Of a stretch of DNA of 64,000 nucleotides, positions 14,923-24,594 are shown piece after piece. Made by a program: the position numbers and the translations under genes. Each line of letters opens with the position of its first letter. The stretch's first letter is position 1. This stretch comes from Verrucomicrobiaceae bacterium (lineage in GTDB: Bacteria; Verrucomicrobiota; Verrucomicrobiia; Verrucomicrobiales; Verrucomicrobiaceae): positions 33,135 to 97,134 of the forward strand of contig JAEUHN010000015.1 of NCBI GenBank assembly GCA_016795365.1. Direction: 5' to 3'. The notes under the pieces were generated by a model that saw only the letters and a list, made by a program, of their open reading frames with translations, was not told the origin of the DNA and made no database searches.

Positions 14923-16752
14923 CTACTTGTTCTGAGGTTCGAACCGTTTGCGCAACTCCTGAAAGTATCTCCGCACTTGTTCGCGTCGTGCAGGCGGCAG
15001 CGCTGCGTCATCGAGGGCTGCTTCCTGTTCATGAATCAAATCGACTGCCATCTCCTCAGCGGTGCGATTCGCCGCCTCCTGGCGCACTCCGCCTTCGATG
15101 CTGCGAGTGGTGGACGTGCCTTCATTGCCTGAGCGCGCATTCACCGTGGCTGACTGCCCCGCTTTCGGTGGTGTTGTGGGAGCGGCTTCCAGCTTGGCCT
15201 TGCCATTGCCGGCCTGGGGCCCACCGGGAGCCGACATCGCTGCGGCGGAGCTGGGGTCCTTCGGCGGCGCACCATTCATCACCATCGTCTGCGCCTTGTC
15301 ATCGGGCTTCGCTCCCGGAACCGGAGCGAAAAGCGTGGGCTTGCCTTGCTGCTTCTGGCCGTCGTTCTTGTCGCCGGGTTGACCTTGAGCCAAGCCCACC
15401 TGCTGTCCCTGGCTGCCAGGCTGTCCATCCGATTGCTGCACCATCATCTGCTGTTGTCCCTGGCTGAGACCCGGTGCCTGCATGGGCTGCTGCGAGCCAT
15501 TCTGCTGCTGGCTGAGCATTTGCTGCATCGCTTGATTCATCTGTTGAACCTGCTGTTGCTGCTGCCCTTGCGCGCCCTGCATCTGCTGCATCGAGCCGCT
15601 TTGCTGGCCAGCGATCTTGCTGCCTGCATCTCGAAGCTGCTGGGCCAGCTTTTCCAATTCCTTCCGCGCCTGCTCACGCTGCGCCTTGTCACGCATCAAG
15701 TTGGCAAGCGTCTCAAACTCATCCGCTGCTTCCTTCACGCGACCTTGGGGCAAGTGATCTCCCGCAGCGAGCACATGCTTGCCCACGGTGCGCTTCGAAT
15801 CGCCCTCCTCGGAAGCCTTGGCGATGTCGCGGAGAGTCTCGCTCAGGCGGTCGGAGGTTTCCTTGGTCAGTTGCGGTGACTTCAAGGTGTTCGCAAGATC
15901 CATCGCGGACTTCGCCGTCTGTGCCGCATTGCGACTGGCCGCCGCGTCACCGAGGTCGGCCGTGTCCGCGTGCTGGCGCATCGCTGCAATCATCTTCTCC
16001 GAAGCCCAGGCCTGCGTGTCCGCACCAATCTGTTTGGCGAGCGCTTCAGCATCGCGGGCCTTCTTCTCCAGGCTCATCAGCAGGTCGCGAGCACTGGTGC
16101 CTTCGCCCTTGTCCAGGTCCTTCGCCGTCGTGGCCACGTCCTGCTTCAGCTTCTCCACCGCTTGCTTCTCCGCCGCCGTGAGGCCGGGGAGGTTTTTCTT
16201 GGTCAAGTCATTCGCCGCGATCTTGCTCGCCTCCGCCTTCGCCGCCTCGCGCATCGCGTCCGTGATCGGAGTGTCACCTGGCACCGCAGGCTTCCAAAGA
16301 TTCAAAACGATCATGGCCGCCAGCACGACAGGCATCGCGTAGAGCCAGCGATGGATCGGAAGCGGCAGGTCTTTCGCCAGGGATCGAGTGGCCTCTGGCA
16401 AAACCTGCTCCAGGGCTTCGACGTGCCGTGTCTGCATCGGCGTGAGCGAAGGCTGCTGGCTGAACCACCATGCCGCAGCGATGGCTTCCGAACGTCCCTG
16501 CGTGTGATCCCAGAATGCCAGGGCCTCGTATTTTCCTGGACGCCGCCGCCATGCAATCACCGCTGTGCCAGCCAGCCAAGCCATCGCGACCAAGGCTGGC
16601 AACCACACACCCCAGCGAATCACGCCCGCCACCGCGATGGCTCCGAGCACCCAGCCCACAGCCGAACCCAGCAAGCCCAACCATCGTCTGATGACCACAC
16701 GACGAAGCACGCGCGTGGCAATCAACTCGAAGCTGTGGGCTGCATCGCTCAT
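14923..16752 (-). CDS. DUF4175-like membrane protein with coiled coil and Gln-rich region
   Basis: 609 aa from ATG 16752 (MSDAAHSFELIATRVLRR). Two closely spaced membrane helices (about 25-70: WLGLLGSAVGWVLGAIAVAG and WLPALVAMAWLAGTAVIA) and a third near 150-165 (MPVVLAAMIVLNLW) are followed by long charged helices (about 180-390) and a Gln/Met-rich low-complexity run (QQQQQVQQMNQAMQQM). It ends in a charged RREQVRRYFQELRKRF helix. This layout is that of DUF4175-type proteins often found beside AAA and von Willebrand (BatA-like) genes in these phyla. It is coupled with the kinase-like gene downstream (5 bp). Function unknown. Confidence 0.65.
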   Translation of the reverse strand: MSDAAHSFELIATRVLRRVVIRRWLGLLGSAVGWVLGAIAVAGVIRWGVWLPALVAMAWLAGTAVIAWRRRPGKYEALAFWDHTQGRSEAIAAAWWFSQQPSLTPMQTRHVEALEQVLPEATRSLAKDLPLPIHRWLYAMPVVLAAMIVLNLWKPAVPGDTPITDAMREAAKAEASKIAANDLTKKNLPGLTAAEKQAVEKLKQDVATTAKDLDKGEGTSARDLLMSLEKKARDAEALAKQIGADTQAWASEKMIAAMRQHADTADLGDAAASRNAAQTAKSAMDLANTLKSPQLTKETSDRLSETLRDIAKASEEGDSKRTVGKHVLAAGDHLPQGRVKEAADEFETLANLMRDKAQREQARKELEKLAQQLRDAGSKIAGQQSGSMQQMQGAQGQQQQQVQQMNQAMQQMLSQQQNGSQQPMQAPGLSQGQQQMMVQQSDGQPGSQGQQVGLAQGQPGDKNDGQKQQGKPTLFAPVPGAKPDDKAQTMVMNGAPPKDPSSAAAMSAPGGPQAGNGKAKLEAAPTTPPKAGQSATVNARSGNEGTSTTRSIEGGVRQEAANRTAEEMAVDLIHEQEAALDDAALPPARREQVRRYFQELRKRFEPQNK

Positions 16753-16825
16753 GGAACAAACAACGCCGCAAGGTTGGCCGAGGATCAACGAGCTGTCGAG
16801 GGCGATGCGTCGCTACGTGCCGGAT

Positions 16826-17398
16826 CTAGGCCGTCGGCAGATTGGCGAACAAATCGTCGATGCTCACCACGACACCGGGGAGCGATGCGCATGTGGCGAA
16901 TCCCGTGCTGATGACTTCTGTGACATCGTAACCCGACACGGCAGGCTGACGACGAATCTCAATGCAGCGGTCGGTCGCATTGATGATCCAGTATTCTTCC
17001 ACGCCTGCCTCCGCATAGATTTCCGCCATCTCACGATCATCGGCGAGGGTGGACACAGAAACTTCCACCACAAGCTTGGCAGTGGTGGGGTGAGAAGGAT
17101 AGTCGCTCTCCGGTCCCCCTATCACTGAAACGTCGGGTTCGGGCTCTGAATCCGAAAGAGTGATCGGATCTTCACGGCGCACCCAGAATCGCTCGCCGAG
17201 CGCGTGCTCAAGCAGTTTGGCCATGCGGCCTGCAAGTTTGCTGTGGATGATGGACTTCGACATTTTTTCAATGATCACCCCCCTGATCAATTCAGCACGA
17301 CGTGGCGCGAGGCCTTTGGCGATCATCTCGTGCCACGCAGCCACGGAGAGCGGCAGTGCGCGTTGATGGAAACCAGGAGCTTTGATGAGCAAGGCCAT
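16826..17398 (-). CDS. Uma2 family (DUF820) endonuclease-like protein
   Basis: 190 aa from ATG 17398 (MALLIKAPGFHQ); a TTG 12 codons upstream is possible. Typical Uma2 order: LSVAAWHEMIAKGL, RRAELIRGVIIEKM, the middle WVRREDPITLSDSEPEPDVSV with the conserved PDV, and LVVEVSVSTLADDREMAEIYAEAGVEEYWIIN. The fold is a PD-(D/E)XK nuclease relative; here E-V-S replaces ExK after the 'LVVEV' strand, as in many family members. The role is unknown; such genes are abundant in cyanobacteria and PVC bacteria and may be mobile or defence linked. No toxin or antitoxin partner is visible beside it. Confidence 0.85.
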   Translation of the reverse strand: MALLIKAPGFHQRALPLSVAAWHEMIAKGLAPRRAELIRGVIIEKMSKSIIHSKLAGRMAKLLEHALGERFWVRREDPITLSDSEPEPDVSVIGGPESDYPSHPTTAKLVVEVSVSTLADDREMAEIYAEAGVEEYWIINATDRCIEIRRQPAVSGYDVTEVISTGFATCASLPGVVVSIDDLFANLPTA

Positions 17399-17445
17399 GG
17401 TGTTGAGGCTATCATCGGGCGGTTCCGCTGACAAGCCGCATCCCG

Positions 17446-18483
17446 TCAGCAGAAATCCTGCAGGGCGCGCAACTTGACATGGGCAGCACCGCGATCGAGA
17501 ACCTCCTCGGCTAGGTGTTTGCCTTCGAGAAGATCGGTGGCCTTGCCAGTGATGACAAAGCCGGCGGCGGCGTTGAGCACGGCGATGTCGCGCTTGGGGC
17601 CCTTGATGCGTCCGGCGAGGATGCCTTCCAGGAGATCCGCGTTCACCGCTGCTTCGCCACCTGCGAGGTCGTCGATCCGCGCCTTGGCAAACCCGAGTGT
17701 CGCGGGATCGAGCTTGAGCGATTCAATGGTTCCGCCTTGCAAGGTGGTCACCTCGTTCACCCCCAAGGTGGAGAGTTCATCCATGCCGCGACCATCTTCC
17801 GTCGTGCCATGCACCACCCACGCCGCCTTGCGACCCAGCTTTTGCAGGATGGTCGCGAAAGGGGAAGTCAGTGCTTTGTCGAAGACCCCGATCAATTGGA
17901 AATCGGGGCGCGCCGGATTCATCAGCGGGCCGAGGATGTTGAAGATGCTTCGCTTGCCTTCCTTGGCCAGGAGTGCGCGTGCATCTTTCACAGCGGCGAA
18001 GGCCGGATGATAAATTGGTGCAAAGACAAAGCCCACACCGACTTCCTGCACGCAGCGTGCCAGCTTCTCGGGTGGCAGGTCGATACGCACACCGAGCGCC
18101 TCCAGCACGTCAGCACCACCGCTCTTCGACGTGATGCCCCGATTGCCATGCTTCACCATGCACACGCCACCCGCAGCCATGATGAACATGGCGGTGGTCG
18201 AGACGTTGAAGAGATTGAGCTTGTCGCCGCCCGTGCCCACCACATCGAGCATCGGCCCCGTCAATGCTTTGCGATCAATGCCTGGATCGACTGCGAGTTT
18301 TAGGAACTCGGTGACGAATCCAGCGATCTCATCCGGCGTCTCGCCCTTCTGGTTCAAGGCCTTGAGAAACATCGCCTTCGTCTCCGCCGTGGGGTTGGGG
18401 TCCACGAGAAACGCGGACGCCTCGGCAATCTGCCGCGTTGTCAGTGGCTGGAGAGCTTCGAGTTGCTGGATGAGAACTTGCAT
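17446..18483 (-). CDS. trpD: Anthranilate phosphoribosyltransferase
   Basis: 345 aa. Diagnostic motifs: DVVGTGGD (PRPP-binding), NVSTTAMFIMAAGG, KHGNRGITSKSGGADVLEALG split over the anthranilate/Mg site, and GPLMNPARP. Cytosolic second step of tryptophan synthesis, joining anthranilate to PRPP. ATG 18483 (MQVLIQQLEALQ) chosen over an open frame 12 codons longer. No other trp gene is adjacent, so the pathway genes are dispersed. The TIM-barrel gene lies 78 bp upstream on the same strand. Confidence 0.95.
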   Translation of the reverse strand: MQVLIQQLEALQPLTTRQIAEASAFLVDPNPTAETKAMFLKALNQKGETPDEIAGFVTEFLKLAVDPGIDRKALTGPMLDVVGTGGDKLNLFNVSTTAMFIMAAGGVCMVKHGNRGITSKSGGADVLEALGVRIDLPPEKLARCVQEVGVGFVFAPIYHPAFAAVKDARALLAKEGKRSIFNILGPLMNPARPDFQLIGVFDKALTSPFATILQKLGRKAAWVVHGTTEDGRGMDELSTLGVNEVTTLQGGTIESLKLDPATLGFAKARIDDLAGGEAAVNADLLEGILAGRIKGPKRDIAVLNAAAGFVITGKATDLLEGKHLAEEVLDRGAAHVKLRALQDFC

Positions 18484-18561
18484 GAAGCGCGAGTGAAGAC
18501 CAAGGCGCTCACTTGGCAAGCAGGGCTTGGTCTTGCAGGTTCAGGTTTGATGTGACGCAGC

Positions 18562-19524
18562 TTATGCCGCGCTCAACTCCGCACGCACTTCTTCGAGGGC
18601 TTGCTTGGTGCGCTTGATGCCTTCGATCTCTGTGTGCTTCTGGCCTTCGTATTCGATGCCCATGTAGCCTTTGTAGCCAGCCTTCACCACGGTCTCGACG
18701 AGGCGTCGGTAGTCGAGGGAGATCTCGCGGCCTTCGCGGCGGTCTTCGGTGTAGAACTTGCCAGCGCCTGTGTCCCAATCATACGCCTTGGCACTGACGG
18801 CCTGCTTCACCCAGGGCATGAACTCGCGCACTCCCTGGTAAGGATTGTAGAGTTCGCCGGTCTCGCGGTTGGTGTAGAAGTTGCCGAAGTCGGGGAGGAT
18901 GCCCACGCGTGGATGATCGGCGAGCTTCATCACCTGGGTGAGCCATTTGCCGTTCGAGGAGGTGCCGCCGTGATTCTCGACCACGACGAAGAGCCCGCGC
19001 TTGTCGCCCTCGATGCACAACCGGTGAAGACCATCGGCGGCGAGCTTGGCCTGCTCTTCGGCGGGCAGCTTCGGATTGCTTGCGGCATTGACGCGGATGC
19101 TGTGGCAGCCGAGGAAGGCGGCGGCGTCCAGCCACTTGAGATGGTTCTCGATGGTGGTCGAGCGCTTGGCTTCATCGGGGTCGCCCAGATTGCCTTCGCG
19201 GTCGCACATGATGAGCAGGCCCTTCACGCCTTCACCTTCGGCGCGCGTCTTCATCTCGCTGAGGTAGGCATTGTCATTCGCCTTGTCGAAGAACATCTGG
19301 TTCACATACTCAATGCCATCAATGCCCACGCTGCGGGCGATCTTGGCGAAGTCCAGGTGCTCCACAGGCTCGGCGCCCGCCTTCTTGAATATGCCTTTGT
19401 TCAGCGACCATTCGGCGAGACTGATTTTGAAAAGCGGTTCTTTGGTCGCGTCTGCGGCGCGGGTAACAACAGGGGCGGCAAAGGCGCTGGCGGCAAGCTG
19501 AAGGAGGTGACGGCGGGTAGGCAT
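18562..19524 (-). CDS. Exported sugar phosphate isomerase/epimerase-like TIM barrel
   Basis: 320 aa from ATG 19524, starting MPTRRHLLQLAASAFAAP, a twin-arginine-like export signal. The mature part is an AP endonuclease family 2/xylose-isomerase-like TIM barrel: ISLAEWSLN, IDGIEYVNQMFF, GLLIMCDREGNLG, RVNAAS, VVENHGG (metal-binding Glu), GILPDFGNFY, and C-terminal GYKGYMGIEYEG. Members of this group in PVC bacteria are thought to act on periplasmic sugars; substrate unknown. Two exact 14-bp repeats of a TTTCATACTTCATC type sit directly upstream of the start in place of a Shine-Dalgarno sequence. Confidence 0.8.
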   Translation of the reverse strand: MPTRRHLLQLAASAFAAPVVTRAADATKEPLFKISLAEWSLNKGIFKKAGAEPVEHLDFAKIARSVGIDGIEYVNQMFFDKANDNAYLSEMKTRAEGEGVKGLLIMCDREGNLGDPDEAKRSTTIENHLKWLDAAAFLGCHSIRVNAASNPKLPAEEQAKLAADGLHRLCIEGDKRGLFVVVENHGGTSSNGKWLTQVMKLADHPRVGILPDFGNFYTNRETGELYNPYQGVREFMPWVKQAVSAKAYDWDTGAGKFYTEDRREGREISLDYRRLVETVVKAGYKGYMGIEYEGQKHTEIEGIKRTKQALEEVRAELSAA

Positions 19525-19536
19525 GGGGCAGGAAAG

Positions 19537-19564
19537 GATGAAGTATGAAAGATGAAGTATGAAA
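19537..19564. repeat. Two tandem 14-bp repeats of the TTCAT-type leader
   Basis: GATGAAGTATGAAA occurs perfectly twice in tandem (19537-19550, 19551-19564); on the minus strand this reads TTTCATACTTCATC twice and ends 12 bp before the ATG of the TIM-barrel gene. Related TTCAT-C-TTCA strings occur at 41621, 59332, 59500 and 63511. Confidence 0.8.
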
Positions 19565-19582
19565 ATTGAATCGGGGCGCTGG

Positions 19583-20887
19583 CTAGGCGGCGGCGCGATC
19601 GACGCGCTTCTTGATGACGGGCTGGCGCTCGCCTTTGACGACGGCTTCGGTGATGGTGACACTACGAATGTCGTTCCGGCTTGGGATATCGAACATCACA
19701 TCGAGCATCATGCGCTCGAAGATGCTGCGCAGGGCGCGGGCTCCGGTGCCGCGTTTGGCGGCTTCTTTGGCCAGGGCGCTGAGGGCATCCTTGTTGATGA
19801 TGAGATCGACGTTGTCCATGCCGAGCAGTTTTTGATACTGCTTGATGAGCGCGTTCTTGGGTTCGGTGAGAACACGAATGAGTTCGGCTTCAGTGAGGGC
19901 TTCCATCTGGCACTCGATCGCCAGACGCCCCACGAACTCGGGGATCAAGCCGAAGGCGAGCAGGTCCTCCGGCTCCACGTGCTGGCGTTGTTCTTTCTTG
20001 TCGGCGGCGGCGGCTTTCTCCTCGTGCATTTCCATCGTGGTGCGGAAGCCCAGGGTCTTCTTGTCGCGGCGTCGCTCCATGATCTTGTCCAGACCCACAA
20101 AGGCACCTCCGCAGATGAAGAGGATGTTCTCCGTGTTGACCTGGATGTATTCCTGCTGGGGATGCTTGCGGCCACCCTGCGGTGGCACATTGCAGATGGT
20201 GCCCTCGATGATCTTGAGCAAGGCCTGCTGCACGCCTTCACCGGACACGTCGCGCGTGATGCTGACGTTCTCGGTCTTGCGTCCGATCTTGTCGATCTCA
20301 TCAATGTAAACGATGCCGATCTCGGCGCGTGCGATGTCGAAGTCTGCGGCTTGCAGCAATCTCAGGATGATGTTTTCCACGTCCTCGCCCACGTAGCCGG
20401 CTTCGGTGAGCGTGGTGGCATCGGCGATGGAGAAGGGGACGTTGAGGATGCGTGCGAGGGTCTTGGCGAGAAGTGTCTTGCCGCAGCCGGTGGGGCCGAG
20501 CAAGAGGATGTTGCTCTTCTCCAGTTCCACCTCGTTCGCCGGGTCCTGGAAAGGCATCGGGCGCTTGGGGTTGCTTGCCTTCGCCGCCTGCGCCTGGGAG
20601 TGCATGATGCGCTTGTAGTGATTGTGCACGGCCACGCTGAGAATCTTCTTCGCATGGGCCTGACCGATCACATACTGGTCGAGCTGCGCCATGATGTCGG
20701 CCGGACGCGGGACCCGGAGCGGCGGGTGCGTCTCCGACTCCTGCGAGGCCTCCTTGTCGAGAATGCCTTTGCAGACGCCGATGCAGCTGTCGCAAATATA
20801 GACACCGGGACCAGCGATGAGCTTTCGCACTTCTGCATGGCTCTTGCCGCAGAAGGAGCAGATGGTCAGGTTGTGAGGGCGCGCCAT
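19583..20887 (-). CDS. clpX: ATP-dependent Clp protease ATP-binding subunit ClpX
   Basis: 434 aa. N-terminal C4 zinc finger (CSFCGKS ... YICDSC), LDQYVIGQ, Walker [16 protein letters not shown], the [13 protein letters not shown] pore region, Walker [11 protein letters not shown], and [14 protein letters not shown]. This AAA+ unfoldase feeds substrates to ClpP. clpP is not adjacent, unlike the common clpP-clpX arrangement. The upstream region has TAGCAT followed by a C-rich run, 16 bp before the ATG, shared with three other genes here. Confidence 0.97.
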   Translation of the reverse strand: MARPHNLTICSFCGKSHAEVRKLIAGPGVYICDSCIGVCKGILDKEASQESETHPPLRVPRPADIMAQLDQYVIGQAHAKKILSVAVHNHYKRIMHSQAQAAKASNPKRPMPFQDPANEVELEKSNILLLGPTGCGKTLLAKTLARILNVPFSIADATTLTEAGYVGEDVENIILRLLQAADFDIARAEIGIVYIDEIDKIGRKTENVSITRDVSGEGVQQALLKIIEGTICNVPPQGGRKHPQQEYIQVNTENILFICGGAFVGLDKIMERRRDKKTLGFRTTMEMHEEKAAAADKKEQRQHVEPEDLLAFGLIPEFVGRLAIECQMEALTEAELIRVLTEPKNALIKQYQKLLGMDNVDLIINKDALSALAKEAAKRGTGARALRSIFERMMLDVMFDIPSRNDIRSVTITEAVVKGERQPVIKKRVDRAAA

Positions 20888-20903
20888 TGGAGGGATTGGG
20901 GGT

Positions 20904-20909
20904 ATGCTA
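20904..20909 (-). promoter_or_regulatory. TAGCAT motif upstream of clpX
   Basis: On the minus strand CTAGCATACCCCC lies 16 bp before the clpX ATG (20887). It is the same motif seen before 5695, 45752 and 47777. No well-spaced -35 box is obvious here. Confidence 0.3.
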
Positions 20910-21033
20910 GTGTGCCATGCACTTTAGGGGAAGGGCAAGCATTGTGTGCTCGCCATGACGGGTCTTTTTGTGCAAAGCTGTGCGATCAGTGTGCTTCCTT
21001 TGCACATCGCGCTCACTCCAACCACTCCTCGCC

Positions 21034-21906
21034 ATGCACGTCTGGTCCAAGCTCTCCTCCCCGAAATGGTCTGATGCCTGGGAGGAGCGATTCTCTGGTT
21101 CGCCTCATCTCAGCCTCGTGATCACCGAGGTGCCTGGGCGCAAGACCACTCGTGTGGAAGTCTTTTGCGAACGGAAAAAAGATGCCCTCGAGATCCAGAA
21201 GAACTTCGGTGGCAGCGTGCGTGAGGTGAAGCAGCAAAACTGGGCCGCGCTCGCGCCCGAACCTCCCGAGCCCATTCGAGTGCGCGACCGGCTGGTCATT
21301 GTAGCCGCTCGGAGTGCGAAAGAAATTGCTGCCGCACAGAAGGAATTCCCCGGACGTGACATCATCGCCATGCCGGCAGACCTCGCCTTTGGCACCGGTC
21401 ATCATGCCACCACCTCCACCGTGCTGCGCTTTCTCGCAGATGTTGCTGAGAAATGGCAGAAGGAAGGTCGAGGCTGGACACTGTGCGATCTCGGTTGCGG
21501 CACCGGCATCCTCGGCATCGCGGCGGAGAAGCTGGGAGCAAAGAAGGTGTGGGGCTGCGACTTTGATCCGCAAGCCGTGCGCGTCGCGAAGGAGAACGTC
21601 GTGCGCAATCATGCCGAGCGATGCTCGTTCGTGAAAGCCGATGTGCTCACGTGGAATCCGAAACAGCAGTGGGACTGTGTCGCCGCCAACATCTTCTACG
21701 ACATCCTCACCGATGCCTTCCCGACCATCGTTCGAGCGATGAAACCCGATGGCATCGTCTTCGTCTCGGGCATTCTCAAGGAGCAGGCCCAGGGCTGCCT
21801 GGACGCCGGTCGCCGTGCGGGGCTAGAGTTTGATCAAGTCGTCACCAAAGGCAAATGGGTGACCGCTCGTGGACATTTGGTGGCTGCCAAAAGACCAAAG
21901 AATTAG
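21034..21906 (+). CDS. prmA: Ribosomal protein L11 methyltransferase
   Basis: 290 aa starting MHVWSKLSSPKWSD; an open frame 22 codons longer lacks family sequence. PrmA features: an N-terminal substrate-recognition domain, then DLAFGTGHHATT (the PrmA-specific 'FGTGxHxTT'), and the SAM site DLGCGTGILGIAAEKLGA, followed by GCDFDPQAV and ANIFYDIL ('N-I-x-x-x-x-L'). It trimethylates ribosomal protein L11. Divergent from clpX with about 145 bp between starts. Confidence 0.9.
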   Translation: MHVWSKLSSPKWSDAWEERFSGSPHLSLVITEVPGRKTTRVEVFCERKKDALEIQKNFGGSVREVKQQNWAALAPEPPEPIRVRDRLVIVAARSAKEIAAAQKEFPGRDIIAMPADLAFGTGHHATTSTVLRFLADVAEKWQKEGRGWTLCDLGCGTGILGIAAEKLGAKKVWGCDFDPQAVRVAKENVVRNHAERCSFVKADVLTWNPKQQWDCVAANIFYDILTDAFPTIVRAMKPDGIVFVSGILKEQAQGCLDAGRRAGLEFDQVVTKGKWVTARGHLVAAKRPKN

Positions 21907-21942
21907 CCGGGTGGACCCGACGGTGTCGGCGAACGCAGTTGT

Positions 21943-22539
21943 TTAAGGTAGTTCCTTCAGCTGAAGGTGGCGATACTCCATGAGGCTGCGATCACCTTCG
22001 AGGCCGATGGGGCCTGTGGGCGGGAGTGCGAGCGCGGCTTCGAGGACTTCGCCATTGCAGGTGCAGTGGGCGACGCCGTCCTTCACGGTGACTTCAATGG
22101 TATTCCACTCCTGCGGCTTGTAGTTCTTCAACTCCTTGTAAGGGCCGGCCACGAGGTAGTCGCGGCATTGCAGCTGGGGCTTGCGAATGAAGACGCCGCT
22201 ATCCGCATTCACGGCGGCGCGGAATTCGAGCTTGAGCACGAAGTTCTTCGGAAACTCGGCGACGGTGTAGAGCTGGCCCGTGAGCTTGTCGGCCTCGGTG
22301 GGGAAGTTCACACGAATCACGCCGTCCTTGGCGGAGTAGTAGTGGTCCTCGGACTCCACCTTGCCATCGAACTTGGTGAGGATCTCGCCTGGCTTGGGAT
22401 CGTCCTTCTTGGTCTTGGCGCGATAGCACCAGCCGCTGAGGTCCTTGCCGTTGAAGAGGGAGATGAAGCCGGGCTCAGGTGTCCAGTCGTCGGCGTGAGC
22501 GAGTGCGGAGACTGCAAGGAGAGTGATCAGAAGGCGCAT
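21943..22539 (-). CDS. Exported DUF1080 (3-keto-disaccharide hydrolase-like) protein
   Basis: 198 aa with a Sec signal (MRLLITLLAVSALAHA). DUF1080 signature FISLFNGKDLSGW near the N-terminus, then FVLKLEFRAAVNADSGVFIR, and EWNTIEVTVKDGVAHCTCNGE and GPIGLEGDRSLMEYRHLQL. The domain is a concanavalin-like beta sandwich; members have been linked to hydrolysis of 3-keto-glycosides, but many remain uncharacterised. It follows the pre-peptidase-type gene by 54 bp on the same strand and may be the last gene of that operon. A second, longer DUF1080 gene is at 52827. Confidence 0.85.
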   Translation of the reverse strand: MRLLITLLAVSALAHADDWTPEPGFISLFNGKDLSGWCYRAKTKKDDPKPGEILTKFDGKVESEDHYYSAKDGVIRVNFPTEADKLTGQLYTVAEFPKNFVLKLEFRAAVNADSGVFIRKPQLQCRDYLVAGPYKELKNYKPQEWNTIEVTVKDGVAHCTCNGEVLEAALALPPTGPIGLEGDRSLMEYRHLQLKELP

Positions 22540-22593
22540 GGCCGGAGCATGGTGAACCCGATGCTGGGGATCAAGCGCAATCTTGATAGGGTA

Positions 22594-24594
22594 TTACTTC
22601 GCGGGTTTCACGGGCACAGTGCGCACATCGACGAGCAACTCATCCACGGGCACAAGATGGCGGTAGATGAAGGCTTGCATCATGTCCTCGGCGGGCACGG
22701 CGGTGGTGGTGAGTTTTTCGCCAGTGTCGTCATCGACGATAGCCGTGCCTTCCACATGGAGGACGGCTGGCTGCTCTGCGGCCGCAGACGGCACGCTGAG
22801 GATCACCTCCGCCACGTCTTTGCCCGCTGGGACTGTGGCCCCTTTGAGTTCAAAGCCAGACGGGCTGTCCTTGAGCTTGAGCGCGATCTCTCCAGCGAAG
22901 CCGTCCTCGCGCAATGCGTGGATGGTCAGCCGCGTGCTGCTGCCGGGCTGGGCATTGACGGTGGAGGGAGTGACTCGTAGCTGAAACGCGGGACGCGCGG
23001 GGGTGACGCGCAGCCTGTAGGCATGGTGCAGGCTGCCTTGATTCTGCGTGTCGGTCACCCGCACAAAGCACTCGCCTGAGTCGGGCAGCTTCACGACCAG
23101 TCGTGAGTCTGCATGGTGTGTGGTGAGTCCGGCGGCGAGATCTTCGTGATCATCGTTGGTATCGAGTTCCTTGCCTGTGGAGTCGAACACCGTGAGGCTG
23201 GCATCGAGCGGCGAACCAAGACGGCGAGCGAAGACTTCGAAGACGGTGGGCTTGTTGCCACGGCCTTTGACTTGGTAGTAGTCGGCGTCGCGTGGGGCGT
23301 CGATGCGTCCGTTGATGACGATGGGGGGCTTGAGTTGCATGCCAACGCCAAGCCGGTCATTCGGCTCACGTTCGGATTCCTCCGCGAAGTCGTCGATCTG
23401 GAAGGGGATGGAGTTCGAGGTCCAGGGTCCCACCGTGGCATTGAGCGAGATGAGGCCAGGCTTCTCTGGGGCGGTGAAGCGTTGCTTGAACTGATCGCGT
23501 AGATTGCCGCCCATGAAGGTGACTTCGGTGGTCGAACCTGCCTTGGCCCCGAGCGGTGAGATGCCGGTGATGAAAGGCAGTTCACCAATGGTGATGCGAT
23601 ACACGAAATCCTCACGGCCTCGGTAGATCGAGTCATGCACCTTCACATGGAACTCGCCATCCGAAGGGATCTTGTAGAAGAGCACAGGATCGGGATCGAA
23701 GTGATAGTCATCGGCATAGGCCACCTCCACGCCTTCTGGATTGGTCAGCGAAACGATGGCCTGAAACCAGCCCGGCACGGCATCGGCCAGGTAGGGGATT
23801 AAATGGCGAGCCTGCACCGAGATGACGATCTGGTCGTCCTTCTTGGCCTGAATGGAAAAGCCATCCACCTCGCCTGGTAGCACGCGACCATTGATCGTGA
23901 CGGGCAGCGTGGCGGTGGGGGTGACGAGCGCCTTCTTGGTCTTCTCGTGCTTCCGATAGGTGGCGGCTCCGCCAGTGTAGTGCTCGAAGTCGAACTCGGG
24001 TGGCGGCTCTGCTTCACGAATCTCTGTGTGCTGGCCCACCACGAAGCGCAACGGATTGCTCACGCCACCAGCGGTGTGTAGCCGCCAGTAGCGAGTCCCA
24101 TACGCGGCATTTTCCGCGATGGTCATCTTTAGGCGCACGGTCTCACCGATTTGCAGGTTCTGCTGCTGCTTCGGGTCATTGCGGCGGCGGTCGTATTCAG
24201 AGAGCTGAAGCAAATCACGCTCCGTCACTTCGGCTTCGCGCATGAGGCGGCGAATGGTGGGCAGCATGTCGTTCGGTGCGATCTTGCCCGCCGTGCGTAT
24301 CTCGCGCATCTTTGTCTGCATCTCACGCACCTTCTCTCGCATGTCACCTGCGGCCACGGCACCGAGCGGCTTGATGTGCTCCAGGATCTCTGCGGTCACG
24401 CCTTCACCGGAGATGATGGCACCTTTGGGTTCGTCGAGTCCCTGACCGCCCACGACTACCTCAAAGGTTCGTCCGGCCTGACCACCCGCTGGATAGATGA
24501 AGCCAATGCGGGGCGCGCGCTGAGCATGGGCACTCAGCGAGAAGGTCGCGATGAAAGCGATGACGAATGGGGGCAGCATTTTCATGGTGCGCAT
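22594..24594 (-). CDS. Exported pre-peptidase/IPT-domain protein of the DUF1501/DUF1553 operon
   Basis: 666 aa with signal peptide (MLPPFVIAFIATFSLSAHA). Starts RIGFIYPAGGQAGRTFEVVVGGQGL, an IPT/TIG-type fold, then PPC (bacterial pre-peptidase C-terminal) like segments: PVTINGRVLPGEVDGFSI, NGRIDAPRDADYYQVKG with VFEVFARRLGSPLDASLTVFD, and a late beta-sandwich domain. It is translated with a 1-base overlap (TAATG) after the DUF1501 gene. Proteins like this are the usual third partner of DUF1549/DUF1553 and DUF1501 proteins in Planctomycetes and Verrucomicrobia. No enzyme motif seen; likely a periplasmic or surface binding scaffold. Confidence 0.75.
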   Translation of the reverse strand: MRTMKMLPPFVIAFIATFSLSAHAQRAPRIGFIYPAGGQAGRTFEVVVGGQGLDEPKGAIISGEGVTAEILEHIKPLGAVAAGDMREKVREMQTKMREIRTAGKIAPNDMLPTIRRLMREAEVTERDLLQLSEYDRRRNDPKQQQNLQIGETVRLKMTIAENAAYGTRYWRLHTAGGVSNPLRFVVGQHTEIREAEPPPEFDFEHYTGGAATYRKHEKTKKALVTPTATLPVTINGRVLPGEVDGFSIQAKKDDQIVISVQARHLIPYLADAVPGWFQAIVSLTNPEGVEVAYADDYHFDPDPVLFYKIPSDGEFHVKVHDSIYRGREDFVYRITIGELPFITGISPLGAKAGSTTEVTFMGGNLRDQFKQRFTAPEKPGLISLNATVGPWTSNSIPFQIDDFAEESEREPNDRLGVGMQLKPPIVINGRIDAPRDADYYQVKGRGNKPTVFEVFARRLGSPLDASLTVFDSTGKELDTNDDHEDLAAGLTTHHADSRLVVKLPDSGECFVRVTDTQNQGSLHHAYRLRVTPARPAFQLRVTPSTVNAQPGSSTRLTIHALREDGFAGEIALKLKDSPSGFELKGATVPAGKDVAEVILSVPSAAAEQPAVLHVEGTAIVDDDTGEKLTTTAVPAEDMMQAFIYRHLVPVDELLVDVRTVPVKPAK

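Noticed and set aside
19559..21121. 520-aa open frame on the plus strand
   Set aside because: It lies fully antisense to clpX and past its start; composition (Asp/His/Leu/Val rich) is that of a GC-driven shadow and no motif is present.
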